DNA of 64,000 nt from NCBI GenBank assembly GCA_963717075.1, contig CAVQVI010000011.1, positions 186,001 to 250,000 on the forward strand. Reading direction: 5' to 3'. The position numbers were made by a program, and so were the translations under genes. Below the pieces are notes generated by a model. It saw only the letters and a program-made list of their open reading frames with translations, was not told the DNA's origin and made no database searches. The DNA comes from JBGOTP01 sp963717075. GTDB taxonomy: Bacteria > Acidobacteriota > Vicinamibacteria > Vicinamibacterales > CAVVIG01. Of the stretch, positions 26,880 through 35,483 are shown one piece after another; position 1 is the first letter of the stretch, and each line of letters opens with the position of its first letter.

Positions 26880-27656
26880 GTGTTGAGCGCAGTCACCTTG
26901 AGCCACCGGGGCGCCGTGCGACCCGACAACGAAGACGCGGTGCTGTGGGACGCCGCAATCGGCCTGCTCGCCGTCGCCGATGGCATGGGCGGCCACAACG
27001 CCGGAGAGGTCGCCTCGCGTCTCGCGCTCGATGCACTGCAGCAATGCCTTCTGGCGAACACCGACCGGCACGATGCGCAGTGGCCGTTTGGATTCGCCGA
27101 TGATCTCCCGCTGGCCGCGAATCGACTCCGGACCGCGGTGAAGCGCGCGAACCTCGCCGTGTTTCGCGCCTCGCAGGAGCGTGCCGATTACGCGGGCATG
27201 GGCACCACACTCACGGCCGCGCTCATCGAAGGCGCGCACGTGTGGTTTGCGAATGTCGGCGATTCTCGCCTGTACGCGAAAGGCATCGGCGAAACGGCTT
27301 TGCGGCAACTCACGCACGACGATTCGTTCGTCCGCCTGCTGGGGGCCGCTCCCGGTGCCGAGCCCGCCGTGCTGGCCGCGCATCCCTTGCGCCATCTGCT
27401 CACGAGCGTCCTGGGCCCGCGCTCGGAAATCGCCGTGGACGTGGACGAGATGACGCTCTCCGACGGGGAGCTGCTCCTGATGACCACCGATGGCATGCAT
27501 GGCAGCGTCGGTGATGATGTGATGGACGCGATCCTGGACGGTCACGACCGCGGCATGGATCTGGAAATTGCCGGTGAGCATCTTCTGGAAGCGGCACTTG
27601 GCGCTGGGGGGCGCGACAATATCACGCTCGCGCTCGCGCGATACACGTCTTTCTAG
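26880..27656 (+). CDS. PP2C-family protein serine/threonine phosphatase
   Basis: 258 residues. All metal-binding motifs are present: RPDNEDAVLW, AVADGMGGHNAGEVAS, ANVGDSRLYAKG, LLMTTDGMHGSVGD and GGRDNITLALARY, which supply the aspartates that hold two Mn/Mg ions. Soluble, PrpC/Stp type, typically reversing Hanks-type kinase phosphorylation. GTG 26880 starts 9 bases after the DUF4159 stop, so the pair is probably co-transcribed. No cognate kinase is present in the window. Confidence 0.93.
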   Translation: MLSAVTLSHRGAVRPDNEDAVLWDAAIGLLAVADGMGGHNAGEVASRLALDALQQCLLANTDRHDAQWPFGFADDLPLAANRLRTAVKRANLAVFRASQERADYAGMGTTLTAALIEGAHVWFANVGDSRLYAKGIGETALRQLTHDDSFVRLLGAAPGAEPAVLAAHPLRHLLTSVLGPRSEIAVDVDEMTLSDGELLLMTTDGMHGSVGDDVMDAILDGHDRGMDLEIAGEHLLEAALGAGGRDNITLALARYTSF

Positions 27657-27678
27657 TTGGCGAACGAGTCAAACGTCA

Positions 27679-27706
27679 AACGCAGAGAGCGCCGAGTTCG
27701 CAGAGC
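27679..27706. repeat. Short degenerate GCAGAG intergenic repeat
   Basis: The tract AAACGCAGAGAGCGCCGAGT continues TCGCAGAGC: three imperfect GCAGAG/GCCGAG units about 9-10 bases apart in the gap after the PP2C gene. It is related to 8783-8802. Confidence 0.45.
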
Positions 27707-27730
27707 CATGAATGGCGAAATACCCACCGG

Positions 27731-28168
27731 TCATAGAAATCGCCTGGCCGTCCCGCTCCGATCGTTGAACGCGATCGATTCCTTGCCGATCATCAGCGCA
27801 GCGTAGGCGAGACGCGAGTCGGGCGATTGCGCCGCTTGTCGAAAGTCTGGATTGAGCGTATTCGCCTGCACGATGCCCGAGACGAACCGGCTGTGCGCCG
27901 TCGATTCCACCTCGAACGGAACCTCCTCGTACCGAATCCGCTGGCCACGCGAAGAGGGCTGGTCTCCCGGACCTTTCGGTGGGTCGCCGCGTCGGTTGCG
28001 CGAGCGGCCAGCCGCCGCCGCACGCGGGGCCGCCGGTTGCGGGCGGCCGCGCTTTGATAGCCCGCCAGGGAGCGCGAGATCGCGGAACTCGTCGAGATCG
28101 AGAATGTCGCGCGCCAGACGGAGGGCCCGCCCACCGATTTTCCCAGGAACTGCCGTGGAGCGCTCCAT
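27731..28168 (-). CDS. Hypothetical protein, possibly a gene remnant
   Basis: 145 residues in one frame. The ends look coding (GGRALRLARDILDLDEFRDL near the N-terminus; QANTLNPDFRQAAQSPDSRL and AALMIGKESIAFND near the C-terminus), with a low-complexity Arg/Pro/Ala middle. No family recognised. The start at 28168 is a guess: the frame stays open further upstream without recognisable content. It could be a real basic protein or a decayed fragment. Confidence 0.35.
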   Translation of the reverse strand: MERSTAVPGKIGGRALRLARDILDLDEFRDLALPGGLSKRGRPQPAAPRAAAAGRSRNRRGDPPKGPGDQPSSRGQRIRYEEVPFEVESTAHSRFVSGIVQANTLNPDFRQAAQSPDSRLAYAALMIGKESIAFNDRSGTARRFL

Positions 28169-28523
28169 CGGGCCTTTGATGTGGCAAGAGGCGCGCGCCT
28201 TCGGGTCATTCGACCGCCGGGGCTCTCGCGGGCGTTCCGTCAGCGTGGGGCTCCTTCGACGGACGGGATCACATCCGGCTGCACCAGACGGCGCCGCGCG
28301 GACGTTGTTCACATTCAGGCCGCGGCGAATCGCCGGGCATCGAGTACAGTGCGAGCGTTCGGGCACAGACCGTCGCCGGCGGTTTGTTCGGCCTTCAGGG
28401 CTGGTGCGAGCATCTCGTCCGGGGGTGCGATTCGCCACGGCCTGAGCGGACGCGCGGCGCCGCTGGTGAGCCGGACCGTTAGGACGCAGATTAGATCGAC
28501 GCGAGACCAGCAGCGGGTATGAC
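28169..28523. other. No gene seen
   Basis: About 355 bases with open frames on both strands but no coding-like protein, RNA gene or repeat that I recognise. It contains the region upstream of the GNAT gene; no convincing promoter hexamers. Confidence 0.4.
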
Positions 28524-29198
28524 GTGGAACCCATCAGGCAATTAAGTCCAGCGGTCATGGAACGGGCGGTCATTACGCTCGAGCGTGCGTTCGCGAACGA
28601 TCCGATGTTCACGTGGATGTTTCCGGATCCACGCCAGCGCTCACGCTCCCTTCGACTGTTTCTTCGGGTGCCCCTGGAGTACGGTCTTCGTTGCGGACAT
28701 GTCACGGAATCGAACGACGGGATGGCGGTCGCGATTTGGTTGCCTCCGGGCCGTAAGATCACGGCCGGTGGGATGATCCGTTGCGGGCTGCTCACTGTGC
28801 CGTTCAGCGTGGGCTTTCGACCATTCGTCAGATTCATGGGCGCCGATGACGTCATGGGCAAGTTCCATAAGAGGTTCGTGCCTGAACCGCACTGGTATCT
28901 TTTGATCGTTGGTGTCGATCCTGAACTGCAGGGGCGAGGCCTCGGCTCGGCGCTCATCAAGGAGGGGCTGGCCAGGGCCGATGAGTCGAACTGCCCCTGC
29001 TATCTGGACACAAGCGAGGAACGCAACCTCGCGTTTTATCAGCGCGAGGGCTTCGAGGTCGTCGGAACGGCTCCACTCGGCAAGGGCGGACCACCTGGAT
29101 GGGCGATGCGACGCAACGCACGCGGCTCAAAGGCAACAGCGTCCATTCCATCATTGCACCAGACGGGAGATGATGTGCTCGAAGCGGGTCGCTGGTGA
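28524..29198 (+). CDS. GNAT-family N-acetyltransferase
   Basis: 224 residues. The acetyl-CoA loop is VGVDPELQGRGLGSALIKEG (the R-G-x-G-L/S-G type Q/RxxGxG/A motif at about residues 130-150). The C-terminal strand YLDTSEERNLAFYQREGFEV is typical of the family. The N-terminal MERAVITLERAFANDPMFTW resembles GNAT proteins of the YesJ/drug-N-acetyltransferase-like type. The substrate is unknown. The start is GTG 28524. The last 25 residues are low in conservation. It lies 69 bases before the tannase-family gene. Confidence 0.82.
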   Translation: MEPIRQLSPAVMERAVITLERAFANDPMFTWMFPDPRQRSRSLRLFLRVPLEYGLRCGHVTESNDGMAVAIWLPPGRKITAGGMIRCGLLTVPFSVGFRPFVRFMGADDVMGKFHKRFVPEPHWYLLIVGVDPELQGRGLGSALIKEGLARADESNCPCYLDTSEERNLAFYQREGFEVVGTAPLGKGGPPGWAMRRNARGSKATASIPSLHQTGDDVLEAGRW

Positions 29199-29267
29199 AT
29201 GCTGCCGTTAGACGGACGAGCACATTTCCAGTCGGATGCTGGTCTCGTCAGCAGAGGAGATTTCGAA

Positions 29268-30863
29268 ATGAAATCAGAGCGCATTCGATTGACGTGCATG
29301 GGGACCATCGCTGCGGCGATCGCGGCTCTTCTGGTTACCATGATCGCGAATGACAACGTCACGGCCGCCGGACAATCGTGCGAGGAACTGGCCGCGATGG
29401 CCCTCCCCGACACGGCCATCAGTTCAGCGACGTCGGTCGCTGCTGGACGTTTTACGCCGCCGGGCGCTGCGACCAACATCCAGCCGTTGAATCTGCCCGC
29501 CTTCTGCCGCGTCGTCGCCACGACCAAGCCGGCCGTCCGCTTCGAAGTCTGGCTGCCGGTGCAGAACTGGAATGGCAAGTTTCAGGGCGTCGGCAACGGC
29601 GGCACCGCCGGTGTCATTGGCTACGCGGCCATGGCGACGGCACTCAATCGCGGCTACGCCGTGGCGAGTACCGACACGGGCCACGTCAATAAGGTGGGAT
29701 TCGACTCGACGTGGGCGCTCGGTCATCCAGAGCTCGTAGAGGACTTCGGTCACCGCGGCCTGCACGTCACGACCGTCAACGGCAAGCAAATCACCAACGC
29801 GTTCTACGCCAAACCGCCCGATCGCTCGTACTACGTTGGCTGCTCCAAGGGCGGCCAGCAAGGTCTCATGGAGGCCCAGCGCTACCCGGATGATTACGAC
29901 GGCCTCATCGCCGGCGACCCGGCCAACAACTGGACGCGGTTCTACGCCGGCGGCCATCTCTGGTACGCGCTCGCGACCGTCAAAGACCCCGAAAGCTACA
30001 TCCCAGCCGACAAGGTGTCGATTCTCGGCAATGCGGTCAACGCCGCGTGCGACGCGCTGGATGGCATCACCGACGGCGTCTTGAACGACCCCAGAAAGTG
30101 CAAGTTCGATCCGTCCGTTCTGACCTGTAAGGCAAACCAAGATCCCGCCACGTGCTACACGCCGAAGCAGGTCAAGGCCATCAAGGAGATCTGGGCTGGC
30201 GCAAGAGACTCAGCGGGCCGCGAGGTTTTTCCGGGCCTTCTGCCAGGCGGCGAGAGCGGCCCCGGCGGCTGGGCCGCGTGGACGACAGGCACGGCGCCAT
30301 TCACCGGCAACCACTGGTCATCCGCGGACGGGTTCTTCAAGTACATGGTGTTCGACAACCCGAACTGGGATTTTCGGACGTTTAGCTTCGACAGGGATCT
30401 GCCAATCGCCCTGAGTAAGGTCGGTCGCGCGCTGGACTCCACGGACCCGAATCTGCAGCCGTTCAGACAACGTGGCGGAAAACTCATCGTCTATCACGGC
30501 TGGAGCGACCCAGATATTTCGCCGTTGAACACAATCAACTACTACGAGAGCGTCGTGTCGCGCCTCGGCGGTAACAAGAGCCACGATCAGGCCCTCGACG
30601 AAACGCAGGACTTCTTCCGGCTGTTCATGGTACCGGGCATGCAGCACTGTCAGGGTGGGCCAGGACCGAGCAACTTCGACATGCTGAGCGCGCTCGAACG
30701 GTGGGTCGAACAGGGTGTCGCGCCGAGTCGGGTCATCGCGTCGCACGTCACCAACGGCGTCGTCGATCGCACGCGTCCGCTCTGTCCATATCCACAGGAA
30801 GCCCGATTCACTGGAACGGGAAGCTCGGACGTGGCGGACAACTTCGTATGCCGTGTTCCCTAG
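29268..30863 (+). CDS. Tannase/feruloyl esterase-family secreted hydrolase
   Basis: 531 residues with an N-terminal hydrophobic export segment. It belongs to the tannase family of alpha/beta hydrolases that cleave aromatic esters (gallate, ferulate) outside the cytoplasm. The catalytic Ser193 is in GCSKGGQQG, with the adjacent Cys192 that in this family pairs with a Cys beside the catalytic His (MQHCQGGPG). The acid is probably in YHGWSDPDISP. NGKFQGVGNGGTAG is the oxyanion region. ATG 29268 has AGAGGAGA upstream; the extension to 29199 is rejected. Likely role: use of plant phenolic esters. Confidence 0.9.
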   Translation: MKSERIRLTCMGTIAAAIAALLVTMIANDNVTAAGQSCEELAAMALPDTAISSATSVAAGRFTPPGAATNIQPLNLPAFCRVVATTKPAVRFEVWLPVQNWNGKFQGVGNGGTAGVIGYAAMATALNRGYAVASTDTGHVNKVGFDSTWALGHPELVEDFGHRGLHVTTVNGKQITNAFYAKPPDRSYYVGCSKGGQQGLMEAQRYPDDYDGLIAGDPANNWTRFYAGGHLWYALATVKDPESYIPADKVSILGNAVNAACDALDGITDGVLNDPRKCKFDPSVLTCKANQDPATCYTPKQVKAIKEIWAGARDSAGREVFPGLLPGGESGPGGWAAWTTGTAPFTGNHWSSADGFFKYMVFDNPNWDFRTFSFDRDLPIALSKVGRALDSTDPNLQPFRQRGGKLIVYHGWSDPDISPLNTINYYESVVSRLGGNKSHDQALDETQDFFRLFMVPGMQHCQGGPGPSNFDMLSALERWVEQGVAPSRVIASHVTNGVVDRTRPLCPYPQEARFTGTGSSDVADNFVCRVP

Positions 30864-31028
30864 GGAAGAAGTGTCATCGATCGCGCGGACCGAGGCGATC
30901 CACAGGAGGAGCACGTCAAGCCGCTTCAATGATGCCGTCTGACTTGGTATCGCATGCAGCCGACGGTGCCGAAGGCTATGGACGCGCCGCGGCTGATGCC
31001 CGACGTTGGCCTGACGGACGAACGGTCA

Positions 31029-31175
31029 TCACTTGAGGCGGGTCTTCCAATAGCCCGGCTTGCGGCGGTCGTGCGCAACGGCCAGTATTCGGATGCGGGG
31101 GTTCGCTTCAAGATAGACGACGTGGTACGGGAAGCGAGTGACCGCCATTGTTCTCACTGGCAGGTCGGCAGGCAT
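31029..31175 (-). pseudogene. RelE/ParE-type toxin, C-terminal remnant
   Basis: A 48-codon frame reading VTRFPYHVVYLEANPRIRIL followed by AVAHDRRKPGYWKTRLK, the C-terminal half of ParE/RelE-superfamily toxins (typical full length 90-105). The N-terminal half and an antitoxin gene are absent, so it is a decayed toxin-antitoxin locus. The nearest ATG is at 31175. A complete but very divergent start upstream cannot be excluded. Confidence 0.6.
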
Positions 31176-31355
31176 GCGCGCCACAGGGGATCCGGAACGA
31201 GGCAAGTCATGAGCCCCCGCGGCTGAAACCTGGCGTGATACCGACAGGGAAGAGAAGACTCAGTTGCTTTCGCTCCGGACGGGTTGAGGCCTCTCGCCGT
31301 GGTTCGTTGCGCGTGGCTGCTTCGTCGGGTTAGGTAATCTGTCTCCGAAGTGTGC

Positions 31356-31733
31356 ATGACAAACTCGAAGCGAATCGCGGGTCTGGTCGGTCCCACTATC
31401 GTAGCGATGACCGCTTCGGAGTTTCCGCTTGTGCAGCCGAATCTATACGATGCCCAAATTCCGCCCGTCGTCTATCTCTCGGGTGTCCTGATGTTCGTGG
31501 GAGGTCTCGCGATCGTACGCATGCACAATCACTGGGCGCGTGATTGGACGGTGCTGGTAACGTTGTCCGGCTGGTTTTTTCTAGCTCTTGGTCTGTTCCG
31601 AATGTTTGCTGCCGGCCTCTACCAACGAGGCTCCGCGAACACAAGCACGGCTGTGTTCATGGTCTTGGAGGTCATCTTGCTCGTCATTGGGGTCATTATG
31701 ACCTTCAAGGCATACAGCGGCGATGAGAAGTAG
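31356..31733 (+). CDS. Small four-helix membrane protein
   Basis: 125 residues with four hydrophobic segments (VVYLSGVLMFVGGLAIVRMH; VLVTLSGWFFLALGLFRMFA; STAVFMVLEVILLVIGVIMT; and an N-terminal one). No family recognised; no conserved charged residues in the helices apart from HNHWARDW between helices 2 and 3. ATG 31356. It stands alone between the toxin remnant and the Met-rich gene. Confidence 0.65.
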   Translation: MTNSKRIAGLVGPTIVAMTASEFPLVQPNLYDAQIPPVVYLSGVLMFVGGLAIVRMHNHWARDWTVLVTLSGWFFLALGLFRMFAAGLYQRGSANTSTAVFMVLEVILLVIGVIMTFKAYSGDEK

Positions 31734-32126
31734 CATGCCCACTGCGAATCCTTTTGGTAAGGGCCTCTTCTGAGACGTCCCCTTCCGCCAGCGCCAGGAA
31801 CGTCGTCAGCCGGCTGTGCGCCCCAGTAAGATACGTCGTGTCCCGCACCAGCATGGAGAACGCGGCCCGCCCGATCTTGTGGGCGCAGGCTCGAGATCTG
31901 GCGGCCAGTCTGGGCCCTGCAGACAGCCGAAATTTCCGCCCCCCACCGCTGGAAATCTCCCATCGGCGAATTGGCTCTCGTTGGGCCGGGCGGAAAGCAA
32001 CCCGATCGCCGAGGTTCCAGGCACTCTTGGAGCGGTCCGACGCCGCGAGTCGTTGGCCCGGGAGTTGCCGTCTTTCAGTCGCACAATCGGAGGTATTTCG
32101 CCGGCCGCCGCCGGCCAGGAGAGAAC
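31734..32126. other. No convincing gene
   Basis: About 390 bases. Open frames exist on both strands, but none has a recognisable protein; one minus-strand stretch (about 31730-31900) reads KIGRAAFSMLVRDTTYL, faintly transposase-like, but overlaps the membrane-protein gene and is not supported. The last 30 bases contain the ribosome-binding site GGAGAGA of the next gene. Confidence 0.4.
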
Positions 32127-32532
32127 ATGACGGTACTTACACGGACTTCTGGGCACGTTGGTCGTGGTCACAGGTCTCGTCTTAGGCTTGGGCCCGACGC
32201 AAGCGGCCGCTCAGGCGCAGGCCCAGAATCAGGGAACTGCTGACGCAAAGCCGGCCACAACCCCAGAACAGCGCCACCACATGATGATGGACATGATGGC
32301 CAACATGCAGGCGGCAGACGCGAAGCTGAACGCACTGGTCGAAACGATGAACACCGCCAAAGGCGCGGAAAAGACCGAAGCGATCGCGGCGCTCCTGACA
32401 GCCATCGTGAAAGAGCACGGCGCGATGCGCGGTTCCATGATGAACATGATGAACATGATGAGCGGCATGCCCGGCATGATGGGCGGCATGTCCGGCATGA
32501 AAGGAACGGCGCCCGACAAGACGAAGCCGTGA
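32127..32532 (+). CDS. Secreted Met/His-rich small protein (one frameshift in the signal peptide)
   Basis: About 134 residues. ATG 32127 has GGAGAGA upstream. Removing one base at about 32142 gives a perfect signal peptide (MTVLT, then GLLGTLVVVTGLVLGLGPTQ AAAQ). The mature protein has HHMMMDMMANMQAADAKLNA and ends in a run of Met-Met-Asn and Gly-Met repeats (MNMMNMMSGMPGMMGGMSGM). Met- and His-rich periplasmic proteins often bind Cu(I)/Ag(I). The adjacent metal-efflux island supports this, but binding is inferred. Without the correction the protein would start at TTG 32158 and lack the charged signal N-terminus. Confidence 0.6.
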
Positions 32533-32696
32533 CGAGGGCTTCGGGCGCTCGGTTGAACGTGCTCGCGAGAGAACCCGGTACCGGCGCGCCCCTATGCGAC
32601 GGGAGAAGCGCAGCAGGGTGAGAAGATCTGCGCGCTGGACTCGGTGACGCTGCTACGTGATCGTCAATGTGCGAGCCATGCTAAACGGCCGAGTCG

Positions 32697-33305
32697 CTAC
32701 TGAAACGTCTTCATTTTCGGTGGTGCATCCTTCTGAAATTCGTACGACACGTTGTAGAAGCCTGCAGCGGAAAGGGTGACGGTGACTTCCGTGTCGCTTG
32801 GATTCTCCCAGTACCATCCGTGGATGCCTGAGAACGGCGCGGTCAGCGTGCCCGAGGCCGTATTCCTCGCATTCACTTTCTCATAGCTCTCCGCGTAGCC
32901 TCGCGGCGCGCCGTCTGGCTCCGCGTGCAACTCGTAGTTCACCAAGCCCGTGGCCTTCCACGAATAGAGCAGCGCCTCACCCTTGTCAAGGCGGTACTTG
33001 TATTCGATCGACCCCCGAGGCGCCAGCTTGAAGTCGACCGTCTCGTGCTGGTAGCCGCGCTCCTGCGGCGCAACCGTCGGCGCGCCGCCCGCGCTGGCGG
33101 CACGCGTGGCCTGGAAGGCGTCCATGCCTTTTTTGACGTCGTTCATCGCGGTGAGGCCGAGCCTCCGGCCGACCCCGAGCGGGTCAACGCCGTATTCGGC
33201 CGGTAAGACGGCGACGACCAGGAGCAGCCCCGAGACCAGCAACGCCGCCCCGGCGTTGAGCGCGATCCGCTCCCTGGCCAGGACAGGATTCATCTCAGTC
33301 GCCAT
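32697..33305 (-). CDS. Membrane-anchored periplasmic protein next to hupE
   Basis: 202 residues: one N-terminal helix (LNAGAALLVSGLLLVVAVLP) and a periplasmic beta-rich domain (RGSIEYKYRLDKGEALLYSW; SGIHGWYWENPSDTEVTVTL; GFYNVSYEF). It resembles the 'transmembrane anchor protein' commonly found next to HupE in metal-resistance clusters; no catalytic motif. ATG 33305 overlaps the hupE stop by one base (TGATG). Confidence 0.65.
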   Translation of the reverse strand: MATEMNPVLARERIALNAGAALLVSGLLLVVAVLPAEYGVDPLGVGRRLGLTAMNDVKKGMDAFQATRAASAGGAPTVAPQERGYQHETVDFKLAPRGSIEYKYRLDKGEALLYSWKATGLVNYELHAEPDGAPRGYAESYEKVNARNTASGTLTAPFSGIHGWYWENPSDTEVTVTLSAAGFYNVSYEFQKDAPPKMKTFQ

Positions 33306-33997
33306 CACGCCTCCAGAAAATAACCGGACAGTTGATACCCCACGAGGAGGAAGCCGCACGCCATCAAGACGCCGTTGGTCACGAACGCGTGTCGGAGAAA
33401 TCCGCGGCGGGTCCGCCAGGCGCTCAGCACGATGAGCACGAACGTCAGGGCGACGACCTGACCAATTTCCACGCCGACGTTGAAGCTCACGATGTTGGCC
33501 ACCAGGCCGTTCGGCGAGAGGGCGAAATCCTGCAGCTTCGTCGCGAGTCCGAAACCATGAAACAGCCCGAACACCAGCACGGCGACGCGTGTATTGGGCT
33601 GAAAGCCCAGGAAGCGTGTGAAGCCGTCCATGTTGTCGAACGCTTTGTACACGACGGAGAACCCGATAATGGCGTCGATGATGTACGGGTTGGCTCTGAC
33701 GCCTCCGAGCACGCCGACGAGCAGTGTCAGGCTATGGCCGATTGTGAACAGGCTGACGTACTGGACGATGTCCTTCATGCGATACAGGAAGAAGATCACG
33801 CCGACCAGAAATGCCAGGTGGTCGTACCCGGTCACCATGTGCTTGGCGCCGAGATACATGAGCGGACCAATGGCAGCGCCTTGAATGGACTGGAGGAACA
33901 CGGCGTCCTTGCCCGAAACGCCGTGGGCGCTGACGTGACCCACGCATACGACCGACAGCAATGCGATGGTGAAGACGACGACCGCTGGCGCTCGCAT
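33305..33997 (-). CDS. hupE: HupE/UreJ-family membrane protein
   Basis: 230 residues with a signal-like N-terminus and six to seven helices. The family metal-site helices are present: GYDHLAFLVGVIFFLYRMKD, TIGHSLTLLVGVLGGV and LFGLFHGFGLATKL-type sequence with conserved His residues. HupE/UreJ proteins are nickel/cobalt (or other divalent metal) permeases. ATG 33997 follows the cytochrome c'-like stop by one base. It is part of the metal-handling island rather than a hydrogenase or urease locus; neither enzyme is present. Confidence 0.85.
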   Translation of the reverse strand: MRAPAVVVFTIALLSVVCVGHVSAHGVSGKDAVFLQSIQGAAIGPLMYLGAKHMVTGYDHLAFLVGVIFFLYRMKDIVQYVSLFTIGHSLTLLVGVLGGVRANPYIIDAIIGFSVVYKAFDNMDGFTRFLGFQPNTRVAVLVFGLFHGFGLATKLQDFALSPNGLVANIVSFNVGVEIGQVVALTFVLIVLSAWRTRRGFLRHAFVTNGVLMACGFLLVGYQLSGYFLEA

Positions 33998-33998
33998 G

Positions 33999-34493
33999 CT
34001 AGGACCCTCGTTGATACGTGAGGTGGCAGGCATCACACGACTCGTTGATGGCTTCACCGGATCCGAACAGCGCCTCGGTGTTCTTCTCCTCGGTCGCCTT
34101 CAAGGCAACCTTGGCCGCGTCGATGAGGGCCTGAGCGTGTTTGACCCAGTCCCCGTTGTCGACCGCGCGGCTCCCGATGAGCATCAGGTTGCCCGATTCG
34201 ACCAGGGCCGCCGCGCTGTTCCCGACGGCTTCCCATTCCTCGTCGTCTTTTGGCGCTGTCTCGTCGATGCCCTTCAACGAAATCACGGTGCCGACCGAGG
34301 CGAACACCACCCGGGCTGCGGGGGTGACGATGCCACGCATGATCTGCTTCACGCTCGCGACAGGCGCCAGGTTGCTCGCCGCCGTCTGGACGGCCGGCGC
34401 CTGTCGGGCCGCACGTGCCCCAACGATGACGAATCCGATGCCGCTCACGAAAAGGGCCACGCTCACCACAAACAGCCAGTGCACGATCTTCAT
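33999..34493 (-). CDS. Cytochrome c'-like monoheme protein
   Basis: 164 residues with an N-terminal membrane or signal helix (IVHWLFVVSVALFVSGIGFV). The heme-binding CDACH is near the C-terminus (SGEAINESCDACHLTYQRGS), the arrangement of four-helix cytochrome c'. EEWEAVGNSAAALVESGNLM fits the helical bundle. Cytochromes c' bind NO or act in electron transfer or metal defence; the role here is inferred only from the neighbours HupE and the RND pump. Confidence 0.75.
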   Translation of the reverse strand: MKIVHWLFVVSVALFVSGIGFVIVGARAARQAPAVQTAASNLAPVASVKQIMRGIVTPAARVVFASVGTVISLKGIDETAPKDDEEWEAVGNSAAALVESGNLMLIGSRAVDNGDWVKHAQALIDAAKVALKATEEKNTEALFGSGEAINESCDACHLTYQRGS

Positions 34494-34604
34494 AACAGGA
34501 CTCCCCAGTCACACTCGTGGCGTCTACTCAGTGCCACACGACAATCCGTCCAAACACGATCCAGTCGGAATCGATAGCGCGTCATCGTTTCGTTCCTGAA
34601 AACG

Positions 34605-35483
34605 TCACGCTCCAGTGCGATATCTGAATGTGGCGACACCCACCGCCATCAACGCGGCGCCGATCGCGTCGGTCCGGCTCAAGCGATCGCCGAGCAACGG
34701 GACCGCCGCCAATGCCCCCAGGAAAGGCGCGGTGGCGAAGACCGCCGCCTCGCGCGCGGCACCAAGGTATCGGAGCGCGTACACATCGAAGACGATGCTG
34801 ATCCCGTAACACACAAAACCCAGACCCAGCGCCGCCGGAACGGTCGACACGCCACGGAGTCGTTGCCCGAGCGTCAGCGCCAAGACCAGGCTCACCGCGC
34901 CCGCCGACAGGGCTTTGACCTGCACGACGCTGACGGGATCGTAGGAGGACACCCGCTGGAGGAGGTTGTTGTCGAGTCCCCAACAGAGGCACGCGCCGAC
35001 GACAGCCGTGACGCCGATCCAGTCGGCCGTAACGTCGCCAGGCCTGTAGCTCACCACGGCAGCGCCGCCCACGATGAACAGCGCACCGACCCACTCGCCC
35101 GCGTCGAGGCGATCCCAGAAAAACACAACCGCGAGCACCATCGTGAACACGGCTTCGAGATTCAGCAGCAGCGAGCCCACCACGCCCGAGACACGCTGAA
35201 GGCCCACGAGCAAGAGCGTCGGCCCGGCAAACCCACCCACCAGAGCAATCAGCGCGAGACGCCACCAGTCGCTTCGCCTGAACCGCGGCCAGGGCCGACG
35301 CCTGATGAGCGAGACGATCGCCAACCCTGCGCCCGCCCCGAGGTAGAGCAATCCGGCGAGCAGCATCGGGCCGATATCCGGCAACAAGCGTTTCGAAAGC
35401 GGCGCGCTCAGCCCGAACAGCGCCGCCGACGCGACGCCATAGAGCGCGCCGCGTGTCCAGTCGATGCTCCCGCCCGTGCTCAT
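34605..35483 (-). CDS. EamA/DMT-family transporter
   Basis: 292 residues and ten helices in two EamA halves (GVASAALFGLSAPLSKRLLP; LLNLEAVFTMVLAVVFFWDR; and AAREAAVFATAPFLGALAAV in the second half). Exports or imports small metabolites; the substrate is unknown. ATG 35483 overlaps the RND stop (ATGA), so it is translated with the efflux pump and may complement it. Confidence 0.85.
   Translation of the reverse strand: MSTGGSIDWTRGALYGVASAALFGLSAPLSKRLLPDIGPMLLAGLLYLGAGAGLAIVSLIRRRPWPRFRRSDWWRLALIALVGGFAGPTLLLVGLQRVSGVVGSLLLNLEAVFTMVLAVVFFWDRLDAGEWVGALFIVGGAAVVSYRPGDVTADWIGVTAVVGACLCWGLDNNLLQRVSSYDPVSVVQVKALSAGAVSLVLALTLGQRLRGVSTVPAALGLGFVCYGISIVFDVYALRYLGAAREAAVFATAPFLGALAAVPLLGDRLSRTDAIGAALMAVGVATFRYRTGA

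Noticed and set aside
31730..31900. Faint IS110-like transposase tail on the minus strand
   Set aside because: Only about 40 residues, overlaps the end of a membrane-protein gene, and lacks any catalytic motif or inverted repeat.
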